Origin: Antilocapra americana
Taxonomy: Eukaryota; Chordata; Mammalia; Artiodactyla; Antilocapridae
NCBI GenBank assembly: GCA_007570785.1
Contig: ML664174.1
Coordinates: 6,399,402-6,463,401, forward strand
DNA: 64,000 nucleotides
Direction: 5' to 3'
Shown: piece by piece, positions 1 through 10,636 of the stretch
Layout: each line of letters begins with the position of its first letter
Numbering within the stretch: position 1 is the first letter of the stretch
Program-made: the position numbers and the translations under genes
The notes under the pieces: model-generated
The model's database searches: none
Told to the model about the DNA's origin: nothing
What the model saw: only the letters and a program-made list of their open reading frames with translations

Positions 1-1855
1 TCACCTGGCACTGTATTCACAGTGTCAGATCACCCTTTAATAGAATAAGGTATTACTGCAGAGGAATAGGGGTGGAGATGTGAGTAGGGAATTGTCTCTT
101 ATGCATGATGTTTACCAAATTAAGTGGATTATTCTATAGCATGCAAAACGTAAAAAGAATTTTATAAAGTACATACAACTTCGAGTATAAAGCCTATGCA
201 AAATATATGTGTGTGTGTGTATATAGGTAGAGAGTTGGTTTTGATCATTACTAAAAAAACAAAGTTTAATGAGGGAGACAAGATGATACAGAGAGCTGGC
301 GTGAGACTGGAGCTCTATACCACATGATCACCAGTACAAATCCAGTCCAGGCCTGGTGTGAGTGGAAGATACTTTGATATAATGGTGCTTTGTTGGCCAG
401 TGTGAAATAACTGATCTGTTTCATGCCAGTTCTCACAAGACAAGCATATACATCACAAAATAAATAGCACTCATGACCCTAATAGGACTCTGTCCAAGAG
501 AAAAATTCTGGATGAATAAAGTCTGAATTTCTGCCTCCTTACCCCTTTCGCCACCATAAAGGCTGTCCCTCTTCCCACTGTTCCATCCAAATCAATAACC
601 TCTAGATGTTCCTTATCTCTGTGTGGCAAAGCTCACATGCCACTGTGCAATCTCACTTTCTAAGATGATCCATGGAGGGTTCCAGGTTTACACACAACAT
701 TAACTGGTGCAAGTTTCCCAATGTGTTATTAATGGGACAAAAGAATAAATTTCATTTTAAAGTGATTTTCAAATCTTCCTACAGAAGGACATCTGAAAGC
801 ACTTAAGAAACACACCATATCCCCAGTGATTGAAAGAAAGAAAGAAAGGGAAAAAAACCCTCTTCTGTCTTGCTCCATAAAGGTTATTGAAAATACCATG
901 CGATTAAATTGCTATTTATATGGCATTGAGCTAAACTCAAAAGGTAACACTTAACCACTTTCTGTTTACCAAGTTAATCCACCAGATTTGTTTACTTTGC
1001 CTGATTTACTAAGACAAATACATTGAGTGTCTGAAATGCTTTATCTGGCCCTGGGAAAGGAAAACTAAAAGAGTGTTGTGCTTTTATTAATAGATAAGTG
1101 CAAACAGGCCCTATCCTATCAAATGAACAGCTAGGACCTTTGGCCACTGTTTACTGAAAATAAAATTAGCCTTGGCTGGCAGGTACTTATCAGATCTGAG
1201 AATAATTAACTACCCACATCTGGTACATGTTACTGAAAATGCTAGTGGGAGCCATTAACTTTGGTAAGGGTTATTTTTCCTGAACAGCTAACATCCCCCT
1301 AACATACCATCGGAATGCACCCTTTTCCTCCCAAACACACTCATGGCAGCACCAAAAGCAGTTCCACAAGCTGTTTCCCCACTTGAACTCCACAGAAAGA
1401 CAGTCTTAGAAATCCACAAGAAATTACTGAGACCTGAGTATGGTTCCCACCATACTCCACAACGCTCACCCATGGGATCACCTCCCCTAGCAACACAAAC
1501 AAGGGTCATTTTAAGTTAATCAATAATAACACTTCGTACTTTAAGCTTTCTGTTTTGTTTTCTTAAAAGACTTCAAGGGACATCACCAGTGTAGAATAAA
1601 ATGAGTACAGCTTTCACAATTTGAAAGGAGAGTCTAGGAACCAACACCCCTTAAAGCTAGTCAGCTGAAAAGGCAGTAATCAAATTGAGGTAACCTTGGC
1701 CCTAGTTCATTTCTTTTCTATAACAATTTCTTTACCAGGTAAGAGTTTTTACAATTTTATTGAAGGAAAGGAAATGCTCTAAGGCATTTATATAAATAAG
1801 CAATGCAAAATAAATCATTTTATATTTATATCACAGGAACTAGAGCCAGGAAACT
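1..1855. other. Unique AT-rich DNA, no gene recognised
   Basis: No ruminant SINE or LINE is visible here. A short (AT)n(GT)n dinucleotide tract lies at 203-225. The minus-strand open frame at 1288-1509 (73 codons) has no recognisable motif and no convincing splice sites. This is probably intronic or intergenic. Confidence 0.5.
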
Positions 1856-1857
1856 CA

Positions 1858-1965
1858 AAGGCTCTGCAATTAGCTTGCTGTAAAATTCTAAACAAGTCAG
1901 ATGACTGGTTTAGTCAAGTGACCTCTCTTCTCTCTGCTCTGTAAATTGAGAATACCAACAAACCC
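1858..1965 (+). repeat. MIR-like SINE fragment
   Basis: The order 'caagtgacctctcttctctc' then 'ctctgtaaattgagaat' follows the MIR core ('tgtgaccttgggcaag' then 'cctcagtttcctcatctgtaaaatgg'). It is strongly diverged, so the edges are approximate. Confidence 0.45.
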
Positions 1966-2398
1966 CACAAAACGGTGGGGAGGAATAAACTTCTGACAGC
2001 ACCAGGAAAATGCATATAATGGAGAGATAAGAAATTCCAAATCTCCAAGAACATTTCTTCTCAAGGAAATTAGCAGGACTATAAAGTGTAACACTTTACC
2101 CAGCACCATTTACAAAGGTATTTTCCCAAAATGTTTTGTAGACATGCAATTATTACCCGTTCTACTGTGTCAGAAGGACTTGCATTCTAGAAAGACCTTG
2201 GGTGGTTTGAAGAGAAGTAGTCACCTTATTTCCCAGGGAATTGCAAATTGGATTTCATGAACAATGAATAGATGGCCTGTCTATACACCCATATCTTACT
2301 AAAATATGCTAGATGGGTAGACATTAGACATCTTAGTAGTGAGGACATGAGCAAGAAATGGGGATCTCTAGGAATATGGAACCAGTAAATAAGGTTTG

Positions 2399-2621
2399 AG
2401 GACTTCCCAGGTGGCTCAGTGGTAAAGAAACCACCTGCCAAGCAGGAGATGAAGGCTTGATCCCTGGGGAGGGAAACTCCCCTGGAGAAGGAAGTGGAAA
2501 CCCACTCCAATATTCTTGCCTGGGAAACCTCGTTGTCAGAAGAGCCTGGCGTGCTGCAGTCCATGGATTTGCAAAAAGTTCTGACACGATTTACCCACTC
2601 AACAACAACAACAACAACAAC
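2399..2621 (+). mobile_element. Bov-tA/ART2A SINE
   Basis: The tRNA-like head 'gacttcccaggtggctcagt' is followed by the usual body and an (AAC)n tail at 2601-2621. It is flanked by 'aaataaggtttg' (2387-2398) and 'aaataaggcttg' (2622-2633), an 11/12 target-site duplication that supports LINE-mediated insertion. Open frames across it on both strands are SINE sequence, not genes. Confidence 0.95.
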
Positions 2622-2633
2622 AAATAAGGCTTG

Positions 2634-3305
2634 GGACACAAAAGGAGGTAAGAGTAATATGCATGGAGGAAATAGAACAAAGGGGAGGGAACTGAGGCCA
2701 AAAGAAAACAGAAGGAACAAAAGAAGCAGTCATAGGGTTGGGTGGAATGATAAGTTAAAAAATGAAGCCAAGCCAGGGGGATGACAGGCATGGGCTGAAG
2801 GGACCTCAGGTGATTGAAGCAAGACAGAAGGAGTGTCTTCCTGGTGAGATATCAAGGCAAGCAAGAATTATTTGGTTGAAATCGGAGAAAATGCTGTTGA
2901 TCTGGTTTGGGTTCAGTGAAGTTGAAAAGAATTAGAGAGAAATGGATCTGTAATTCCGTGCATGCACAGAATTGTGAGGCACCTGGAATATGATACTGAA
3001 AAATTATTTGGTAAGACAGGCAAAATGAGAAAAGTCCAAAATCTTCCAATTCCAATAATAAATTTGATTTGCTGGATTATTAAAGACTTCTCTGTCAGTG
3101 CCTTCTGTACCATCCCTCTACTCATTCCATTACTCTACTGGAATACTATGTGAGTTGTGATTAGAGAGAAGTGCAGCTTTCCTACGTTATTCAGATTTGC
3201 ACAATCCAGAAAGCACTTGCAGTCTTAAGGAGGTGGACTGTTGGAAGTATGTTCATGTCATTACACAAGCAGGTTGATTTCTCTGAAGTGCTAAGCCCCA
3301 TGACT
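2634..3305. other. Unique stretch without a gene
   Basis: AT-rich non-repeat sequence. Short open frames lie on both strands (for example 2962-3153 plus and 2852-3055 minus). They overlap one another and carry no family motif. I see no exon or RNA gene. Confidence 0.4.
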
Positions 3306-3514
3306 AGCAGCTCAGGTGCTCAGTCATGTCCGACTCTTTGCGACCCCATGGACTGTAGCCCGCTAGACTCCTCTGTCCATGGAATTCTCCAGGCCAGAAT
3401 ACTGGAGTGGGTAAATGTTCTCTTCTCTAGGGGATCTTCCCAACCCAGGGATTGAACCCAGCTTTCCAGCATTGCAGGCAGATTCTTTACCATCTAAGCC
3501 ACCAAGAAAGCCCC
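3306..3514 (-). mobile_element. Bov-tA/ART2A SINE
   Basis: Reverse-complement Bov-tA. It shows 'gactctttgcgaccccatgg', then 'aatactggagtggg', 'ggatcttcccaacccaggga' and the tRNA-like end 'agattctttaccatctaagc'. It is inverted relative to the SINE at 2399, about 0.7 kb away. Confidence 0.93.
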
Positions 3515-3757
3515 TATAACTAATAGCTACAACATATTAAATATACTCTTCTGCCTTCATTCTTTTTTCCCAAAACATGTGCTTGTTACAGGCAAAAATT
3601 CTGTACATTTTCTAGCACATTAAATATCCTATTAGCATCATAATTTTAAAAAATGCTTTGGCTGAGAGGTTAAAAAATAATTATTTTCCCTCGTATAGAA
3701 TCTTCTATTTGAAATGTTTAAAAAGCTTCTAGGATAAACTTTTATATTTGTTTTAAA

Positions 3758-4530
3758 ATTATTCAGTATTCATGGAAGACATGTCTATCAGCAGATGAAT
3801 GGAAAGATGACATGGTATATAGATATATATACACACACACACAAAGGAATGCTGTTGTTGTTGTTTAGTTGCTAAGTTGTGCCCTACTCTTTTGTGACCC
3901 CATGGACTGTAGCCCGCCAGGATCTACTGTCCATGCGATTTCCCAAGCAAGAATACTGGAGTATTTGGTTACTAGCTGCCATTTCCTTCTCCAGGGGATC
4001 TTCCCGACCCAGGGATTGAACCCTAGTCTCCTGCATTGGCAAGTGGATTCTTTACCACTGAGCCACTAGGGAAGCCCATACTCAGCCATAAAAAGAATGA
4101 AATCTTGCTACTGGTGAAAATGTGGATGGACCTAGAGGGTATTTGCTAAATGAAATAAGTCAGATTTCTTACATGTGGAATTATGACTTCACTTATATAT
4201 GGAATCTAAAAAATAAAATGAATTTAAAAAAATGGAAACAGACTCATAGATACAGAGAAGAAACAGGTGGTTTCCAGAGGAGAAAGGGCAGGGAAATAAG
4301 AGAAATAAGTGAAAGAAATTAAGAGGAACAAACGTCAGTTATAAAATAAATAAGTCACAGGTTGTAATATACAGCCTAGGGGATATCATCAATAATAGTG
4401 TAGAAATTTTGGATGGGGACAGATGGTTACTAGACTTATCATTTCATAATGTATTTAAATGTTATATCACTATGCTGTACACCTGAAACTACCATGATAC
4501 TGTACATCAATTATATTTCAATTAAAGAAA
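3758..4530 (+). mobile_element. L1 3' end, interrupted by a SINE
   Basis: The sequence 'actcagccataaaaagaatg' and the following 'tgtggatggacctagagg' are the end of L1 ORF2 and its 3' UTR. The copy ends near 'ttatatttcaattaaag'. The SINE at 3851-4077 splits it: 'caaaggaat' on the left continues as 'actcagccataaaa' on the right. An (AT)(AC) microsatellite at 3817-3844 sits just before the break. Confidence 0.85.
3851..4077 (-). mobile_element. Bov-tA SINE nested in L1
   Basis: Reverse Bov-tA with its (GTT)n head (the complement of the AAC tail), the 'accccatggactgtagcc' body and 'taccactgagccactaggga' at the tRNA end. It is younger than the L1 3' end it splits. Confidence 0.93.
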
Positions 4531-4534
4531 AAGA

Positions 4535-5635
4535 AAACTCTAAGAAATACACCAAAAAACCCACCAAACCCTCTTAGAACTAATAAGTGAGCTCAGCAAG
4601 GTCACAGGATATAAGACAAGTAATCAAAAATTATTTCTACATACTAGCATATACACAGGGATGTTGTTATTGTTGTTGTTTAGTTGCTAAGTCATGTCTG
4701 ACTCTTTGCAACCACATGGACTATAGCCTGCCAGGGTCCTCTGTCCATGGGATTTTCCAAGCAAGAACACTGAAGTGGGTTGTCATTTTCCTTCTCCACG
4801 GGATCTTCCTGACCCAGGGATCAAACCCAAGTCTCCTGCACTGGCAGGCAAATTTTTTACCACTGACTGAGCCATCAGAGAAGCCTATACAGAGGATACT
4901 GAAATAAGATTTAAAATAGACCTGCTATGTGATGAAGCAACCAACCCTACTTCTGGGTATTTATTTGAAGGAAATGAAATTAGTATCTGGGCAAGATATC
5001 TGTACTCCCGTGTTCACGGCAGCATTGCTCACAATAGCCAAGATAGATAACACAACCTCAATGTTGAGAATAAATATACTGAGAATAAAGTGTGATACAC
5101 AAACACACACTCACATGCACACATTCACACAATTACTTAGCCAAAAAAAAGGACGAAAATCCTTCCACTCGTGACAACATAGGTGAACAGGGAGGACATT
5201 AAGCTAAGTAAAACAAGCCAGACAGAGAAAGAGAAACACTGTATGATCTCACCAATATGTGGAATTTAAAAATAGAGAAGTCCAACTCAGAGAAGCAGAG
5301 AGTAGAATCATGCTTGCCATGGTGGGTGGAGGAAGCAGAGAGGTGTTGGTCAAAAGGCACAACCTTTCAGTTATAAGATGAGGTAAGTTCTGGGGATCTA
5401 ATATACATCATGGTGACTATAGTCAATAATACTCTACTGTATTCTTAAGACTTGCTGAGGATAGATTTTAAGCTTTCTCACCACACTCACACAAAATGTA
5501 TCTATGTGAGGTGATGGATGTTAATTAACTATGGTAAACATTTTACATTGTATACATATATCAATCATCATGTTGTATGCTTTAAATATATACAATTTTA
5601 TTTGTCAATTATACCTCAATAAAACTAGGAAAAAT
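4535..5635 (+). mobile_element. L1 ORF2/3' UTR fragments split by a SINE
   Basis: The left part (4535-4659) encodes decayed ORF2 sequence. The right part starts near 4887 and runs through the usual late ORF2 sequence ('cttctgggtatttatttgaa', 'agcattgctcacaatagcca') to a 3' UTR ending around 5635 ('aattatacctcaataaaact'). An AC-rich tract at 5098-5136 lies inside. Confidence 0.8.
4660..4885 (-). mobile_element. Bov-tA SINE nested in L1, with TSD
   Basis: Reverse Bov-tA. The flanks 'tatacacagg' (4650-4659) and 'tatacagagg' (4886-4895) form a 9/10 target-site duplication. The (GTT)n stretch at 4663-4681 is the complement of the SINE's 3' AAC tail. Confidence 0.93.
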
Positions 5636-5898
5636 ACCATTTATCATCAGTAAAATAAATGAAATACTTAGATGTAAATCAAAGAAAACATATACAGTAC
5701 TTGTATGCTGAAAACTACTCAAAACTCATGAAAGTAATAAAATAAGATTAAACAAATGAAGATAAATACTGTGAAAATTTTTAATGGAAGCATTCAGCAT
5801 TTGATTTAAAATAACCCTAGATTAATAGTTTAAAGAAATGTTATATGAAATAAAAATTATACCTGAAAAATTAGCTAAAGCTTTTATAGAACAATTAA
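5636..5898 (+). mobile_element. L1 ORF2 internal fragment
   Basis: The order 'tacttgtatgctgaaaacta' then 'catgaaagtaataaaataag' and 'gatttaaa' matches the L1 ORF2 segment after the reverse transcriptase. Frameshifts and stops are frequent. It lies in direct orientation just before an oppositely oriented L1 tail. Confidence 0.6.
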
Positions 5899-5902
5899 AA
5901 AA

Positions 5903-6320
5903 ATTTTTTTTTAACCTTTTACCTTATGTTGGATTACAAACAATTAACAGTGTTGTGATAATTTCAGGTGCATAGCAGAGTGATTCAGCCATAGGTTTTG
6001 TTATATCCCTTCTCCCCTAAATTCCCTTCCCATTCAGGCTGTCACATAACATTGAGCAGGGTTCCTTGTGTGATACAGTAGGTTCTTGCTGGTTATCCAC
6101 TTTAAATATAGCAGTGTGTACATGTCCATCCCAAATTCCCTAACCATCACTTCCCCTCCCACTTCCCCCAGTAACCATAAGCTCATTCTCTAAATCTGTG
6201 AGTCTATTTCTCTTTTGTACGTAAGTTTATTTGTATAATATTTTTTAGATTCCACACATAAGTGATTATCACGGATATTTTGCTTTCTCTGTTTGATTTA
6301 CTACACTAAGTATAACAGTT
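5903..6320 (-). mobile_element. L1 3' end, reverse orientation
   Basis: A T-rich start (5898-5913) is the complement of the A-tail. It is followed by the reversed 3' UTR/ORF2 end: 'gattcagccataggttttgt', 'cattgagcagggttccttgt', 'gattccacacataagtgatt' and 'ctacactaagtataacag'. It is head-to-tail inverted with the plus-strand L1 fragment ending at 5898. Confidence 0.8.
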
Positions 6321-6794
6321 TTTTTAAAAAAGGAATGTATGTGTTATTTCAATTTACCCATTAAATAAGAGAAATCAGTGTTCTAATATTCACTGTTATG
6401 AACATAAATAAGTTTCTCTGAATCTATTGGTTACTGAACTAGATGTCTGAATCCTTCAAATCTTGCTCTGTATCATACTTCCCTTTCAAAATTTTTATTA
6501 ATAGTAATAGCTTTGAACTGGAACCTTACTATAAAGGTTCCAATATAACCTTAGCACTACTACCATACTGACATTTGGGACTGGGTAATTCTTCACGTGA
6601 GGGGCTGTCCCATGCAAAGATGTTCAGCAGCATCCTTGGGTTCCACCCAGTAGTATCTCTTCAACTTCCCTGCTCAGTTTTGACAACCAAAAAAATGTCC
6701 CCAGACATCACCAAATTTCCCCTAAAGGCAAAATCACCCCAGCTGAAAACAACTGCTATAAAGAACAACAACCATCAGTTTCATTCAGGAGAAT
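6321..6794. other. Unique stretch without a gene
   Basis: A short non-repeat interval. The plus-strand open frame at 6575-6910 runs into the adjacent SINE and shows no protein motif. Confidence 0.4.
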
Positions 6795-6957
6795 GTCAAG
6801 TGAAAGTGTTAGTTGCTCAGCCCCATGCCAGGTTCCTCTGTCCATGGAAATCCCTGGGCAAGGCATTCCCTTTTCCAGGGGATCTTACCCACCCAGGGAT
6901 TGAACCTTGATCTCCCACATGGTGGGCAGATTCTTTACCACCTGAGCCACCAGGGAA
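6795..6957 (-). mobile_element. Bov-tA SINE with internal deletion
   Basis: Reverse Bov-tA ('gtgttagttgctcagcccca' to 'accacctgagccaccaggga'). It lacks the segment that normally reads 'gactctttgcgaccccatgg', which makes it about 160 bp instead of about 210. Confidence 0.88.
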
Positions 6958-7194
6958 GAAGCACAGTATCCTAGGGATACAATTTATGAAGAAAAGAAGA
7001 TGGGCTTTAGAGTTATGCAAACTGGAATTAGGACTATCACTCAATAGCTGTGTAGCCTTCTGAAAATCAATGTAATTAAGCCTCAATTTCCTCATTAATG
7101 AAATCCTAGTAGACATTTGTCTTTGCCCTCCAGCATCGTCGAAAGGGTTAAGAAGTCCTCTCTTTCTTAAGAGGAAACAGTTTTTCCACTCTCA

Positions 7195-7625
7195 TTATAT
7201 TCCTGTGCCCCAGGGTTGAGCATGTGAGGCCCACCTAACCAGTGAAATAAACGCATGTCCTAGGGATTAATTAATTAATTAATTAATGCAAGGATGGGCA
7301 TGTGACCCAAGTTGGGCCAATTATACTCAATTCTGAAGCGTTTTGCTAGAGAAAGAGGTAAGATTCATTCTTTTTTCCTGAAGTTGTTAAGCTAGTAGGA
7401 CCATAAGCCTGGAGTTTCTGTGTGGGAAAAATCAACCCAGTGGAAAATAAAGTCAAGAGATGTAGTGAGACCAAGCCTTGATGAGTCAATGTAAAATACC
7501 TGAAGTTCGATCTACCCCTTACGTTCTTCAGTTATGTTAGCTAATGAATTTCCTTTTAATTTTACTTAAGTCAGGGTTGAATTGGGTTTTATCACTTGGA
7601 GCCAAAAGGGTGCTAACCTATGAGT
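7195..7625 (+). repeat. Old MER-like interspersed repeat
   Basis: The sequence 'gggcatgtgacccaagttgg' near its start and 'tcacttggagccaaaagggt' at its end resemble the two ends of another element at 31385-31795. That points to one ancient repeat family about 400 bp long. I do not assign a family name. An (ATTA)n tract lies at 7266-7287. Confidence 0.45.
7266..7287. repeat. (ATTA)n tetranucleotide microsatellite
   Basis: Five and a half perfect copies of ATTA inside the MER-like repeat. This is a likely length-polymorphic site. Confidence 0.9.
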
Positions 7626-8385
7626 TACCTATCTCAAATAGGTGTTGAAAAGACCTAGTAAAATAATGAACACAATAAACCTATAAAGAGCTTCCTTCCT
7701 CTGGTTCTCACATCATAGAAATCAAAACAAACACAATTATATAAGACCGAAAAACACAATGCAGTCAAGGGCAGGCAACAGAACCCATGACTGGCTTTGA
7801 GTTCTTTTCAATAAACTGGTATAGAGTCTAAAAGAGCTTAAATTCATGGAGCCAAAAATTACTATGCTTTGAGTTACCTACTATGATGTCAATGAACAGC
7901 ATATGCAAATTTAGTTTGTTTCCTTTGTTGCCACATTTCTAGGTGGCCAACAGTAAAGGTTTGCTTTGAGTATAAAGATTCAATATTAATAGCGTGTTTT
8001 TTTTTTTAATAACTTCCAGAAGACTGAAAGAGGGGTTAAACAGTGGATTAAATCATCAAAATATCATGATTGGGACTAGGGTGTGTCGAGTGAGACACCT
8101 ACTTTAGATGCAAAACCCAGTAATCAAGGTAGAAGCAAGGTAAATGATATTTTAATGCACAATTTTAAAAGTCAAAATTAATGCCAAAAATCCATGATGA
8201 AGAAAATATCAGAATTTTAAATAAAGGTAGGGTCAACATCATTGACTTTTTCCTTTGCCCTGGGCTTCAAAATGGCTCATCATGGCATTCCAGAACAGTA
8301 AAATTTCTAAGCTATTAATAGAAAAAGCAGAGGTATATTTAGTATTCACAAACAACATCAAGGACCTAAATGCTCTTGAGAGACA
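7626..8385. other. Unique stretch without a gene
   Basis: AT-rich non-coding sequence with a T10-type homopolymer near 7999. No exon, RNA gene or ruminant repeat is recognised. Confidence 0.4.
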
Positions 8386-8387
8386 AC

Positions 8388-8572
8388 CCAGTTGAGAACT
8401 CTGAATTGAAAGCTAACCAGCTCTGCCAGTACTAAGTTACGTAACCCAGAAAATTTACTTGGTTATTCTAGACTTTAGTTTTTTCACACATAAACTGAAA
8501 GGGCTACACTAACTGATCATCAAGAGCTTTCTTAACTCTAAAGTTCGATGATTATATTCTAAATTTAATTTC
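8388..8572 (+). repeat. MIR-family SINE
   Basis: The order of blocks fits MIR: a diverged head, 'ctagactttagttttttcac' in place of the 'cctcagtttcctcatc' core, then 'ctttcttaactctaaagttc' and 'gattatattctaa'. It is highly diverged. Confidence 0.5.
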
Positions 8573-9094
8573 TTTTGATGTCTAAAAACAAATAAATACC
8601 AATATGTTTTATTTTCAGTTCAGCATTCATGTTGTCCCGGAGCTTATGAAATAACAAGATTTAACCATTCAAGTCTACCAGTGAAAATAACCCAGGCTGA
8701 GGGTTGTTTTTGTTTGTTTAATATGAGCACTCTCACATGTTTCACATGCCATTTGATTATAAGATCCTGCAGTGGGGAGGTCAGCAGCTTTCCATTGTGG
8801 GTATGTGAGTAGCAAGGTTGATCTGTGTCTCTAAAAGCTGAAATAATTCATATGGCCCACCCACTGACAAGTCTGCTGAAGCATAAAATAACTGGGTTAA
8901 TAAGTGACTGCTTGTAATTCCCAACAATTTTCAGAAATAGGAAAAGGAAAATCTAAAATCAGTAACAACAAAGAGAAGGTAACAAGTATCTGGAACAGGG
9001 GTAAGAAAAAAAGTAAACTATTAATTCTTTAAAAATAATCTATTACATTAAAAGTGATAAAAGTAGCAGGTGATTGAAAAAGCAATGGAAAAAG
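8573..9094. other. Unique stretch without a gene
   Basis: Non-repeat AT-rich DNA; nothing coding recognised. Confidence 0.4.
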
Positions 9095-9095
9095 A

Positions 9096-9283
9096 ATGAG
9101 TGAAAGTTGGTCAGTCGTGTCTGACTCTTTGCGATCCCATGGACTATACAATCCATGGAAATCTCTAGGCCAGAATACTGGAGTGGGTAGCCTTTCCCTT
9201 CCTCAGGGGATCTTCCCAACATAGGGATCGAACCCAGCTCTCCCACATTGTAGGCAGACTCTTTACCAGCTGAGCCATGAGGA
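9096..9283 (-). mobile_element. Bov-tA SINE
   Basis: Reverse orientation. 'gtctgactctttgcgatccc', 'ccagaatactggagtgggta', 'ggggatcttcccaacatagg' and 'accagctgagccatgagg' are all present. The segment after 'ccatggactata' is shortened, as in the related copy at 35530. Confidence 0.92.
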
Positions 9284-9439
9284 AATAGAACATAAACACT
9301 AAATATGAAAAACATGCCTGTGCTCTGATCCAAGCATGTTATTTTTTGCTGAACCCTATGAAATAAAAAATTATCCAGGCCAAGGAGATAAAGGGACTCA
9401 GTAGCTTTTGAAAAGGACTTCATAAATAAAAAGAGGCCA

Positions 9440-9625
9440 TTCTTTTTTTTTAAATCAATATATTTTTAACTTTGTATTATGCAAACTTTCAAACAGAGAC
9501 AAGGTGTACAGGAAAGTATAATGACCCCCCACATACCCATTAACAGTTTCAATAATTACCAACTCACGGCCAGTGTCATCGCCTATACCCTCACTGATTT
9601 CTCCCAATTCTCATAAAGGGATATT
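9440..9625 (-). repeat. Old L1M-like LINE tail
   Basis: The sequence 'gtataatgaccccccacata' followed by 'cccattaacagtttcaataa' resembles the 3' region of old mammalian L1 elements in reverse. The assignment rests on recall of that signature and is tentative. Confidence 0.45.
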
Positions 9626-9649
9626 CATTTTAAGTGCCATAATAAACAA

Positions 9650-9775
9650 ATCTTTTGGGGCCTTAGTTTCCTTGTTTATAAGATGCAGGCCATTATACTC
9701 ACCTCCTTATCTACTACAAATGAAGTTATGAAAAACAACCAAATCTTCTGAGTCTCTTCTAACACTTACTGTGGT
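9650..9775 (+). repeat. MIR core fragment
   Basis: 'ggccttagtttccttgttta' followed by 'taagatgcaggccattatac' and 'tcacctccttat' follows the MIR core and tail. Confidence 0.55.
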
Positions 9776-9837
9776 ATATGAATGTAAGAAATATCAATAT
9801 AATAATCAAACAAACAAATAATCTTTGTTTTAAATAA

Positions 9838-9965
9838 CTCAAAGTGCTTTGGAAAAATTTATCTTTCATTTTCCCAGCACCTCTGTGGGGCAAATGAAAG
9901 TATTATTATTCACCTTCAGCAGATAAAGAAACTAAAGAGAAAGGAAATGATTCAAGCCAGATTCA
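9838..9965 (-). repeat. MIR core fragment, reverse
   Basis: 'cagcacctctgtggggcaaa', 'gtattattattcacc' and 'cagataaagaaactaaag' read as the reverse complement of the MIR tail and core. Confidence 0.5.
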
Positions 9966-10636
9966 ATGAAGAATCGACAGTAAGGAAAAAGATGAATCTA
10001 AAATTTCTGATTTCTCATGCTCTATTATTAAAATATGTCATTTCTATCATTACCATGACATATGTAGATGAAAATTATTATTTTCTCTAAAGAAATGGAC
10101 TTATACTCTATTAAAGAGTTTGGACATTTAAGACAGCAGGGCTGTATAATATGTAGGCATTCAAATACATTGAGTGACTTTACAGCTCACCTTGTAAATT
10201 CATATAAGAACACAATCTTAATTAGATGGCTCAGCAGACCTAAAGAAGACAGTAAGAAGTAAAGGAAACAAAATATACCTGTGGTTCACTGGAATTGAAG
10301 AATTACAGCTGGCCATTTCACAAGTTTGAAATCTAACCTATTTACTTGGCAGATGCAAACATTACTTCAGTGTAACAGTAGAGAATTATACCACTTGGGC
10401 CCAGTCCATACTGCCACAGGCATGGATGATGCAACTTCCAACTCAGTTACAGAGTATTTTTATAGCACTTACCAAGTCATTATAACTTCATATATTTAAG
10501 GCATTTTCCTTCCGATTCATACAATGGTTCCTGTTCACTGTGTTTGGTTAAGGCAGGTCGGAATGTGATGTGGGGGAGGGAAAAAAAAAAGTCTGTGGGA
10601 GGAGTGTGATGAGAATAGTCTGCCATGAACTGCATG
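9966..10636. other. Unique stretch without a gene
   Basis: Non-repeat DNA between MIR and BovB. The plus-strand open frame 10068-10262 is motif-free and probably random. A poly-A run lies near 10581-10590. Confidence 0.4.

Noticed and set aside
53..240. Dinucleotide tract at 203-225 as a possible Z-DNA or promoter element
   Set aside because: Short (GT)5-type tract without other promoter features. Such tracts are very common in mammalian DNA.
2226..2784. Overlapping open frames of 66-164 codons on both strands
   Set aside because: They run through the Bov-tA SINE and its (AAC)n tail. The poly-Val or poly-Thr stretches are the tail translated.
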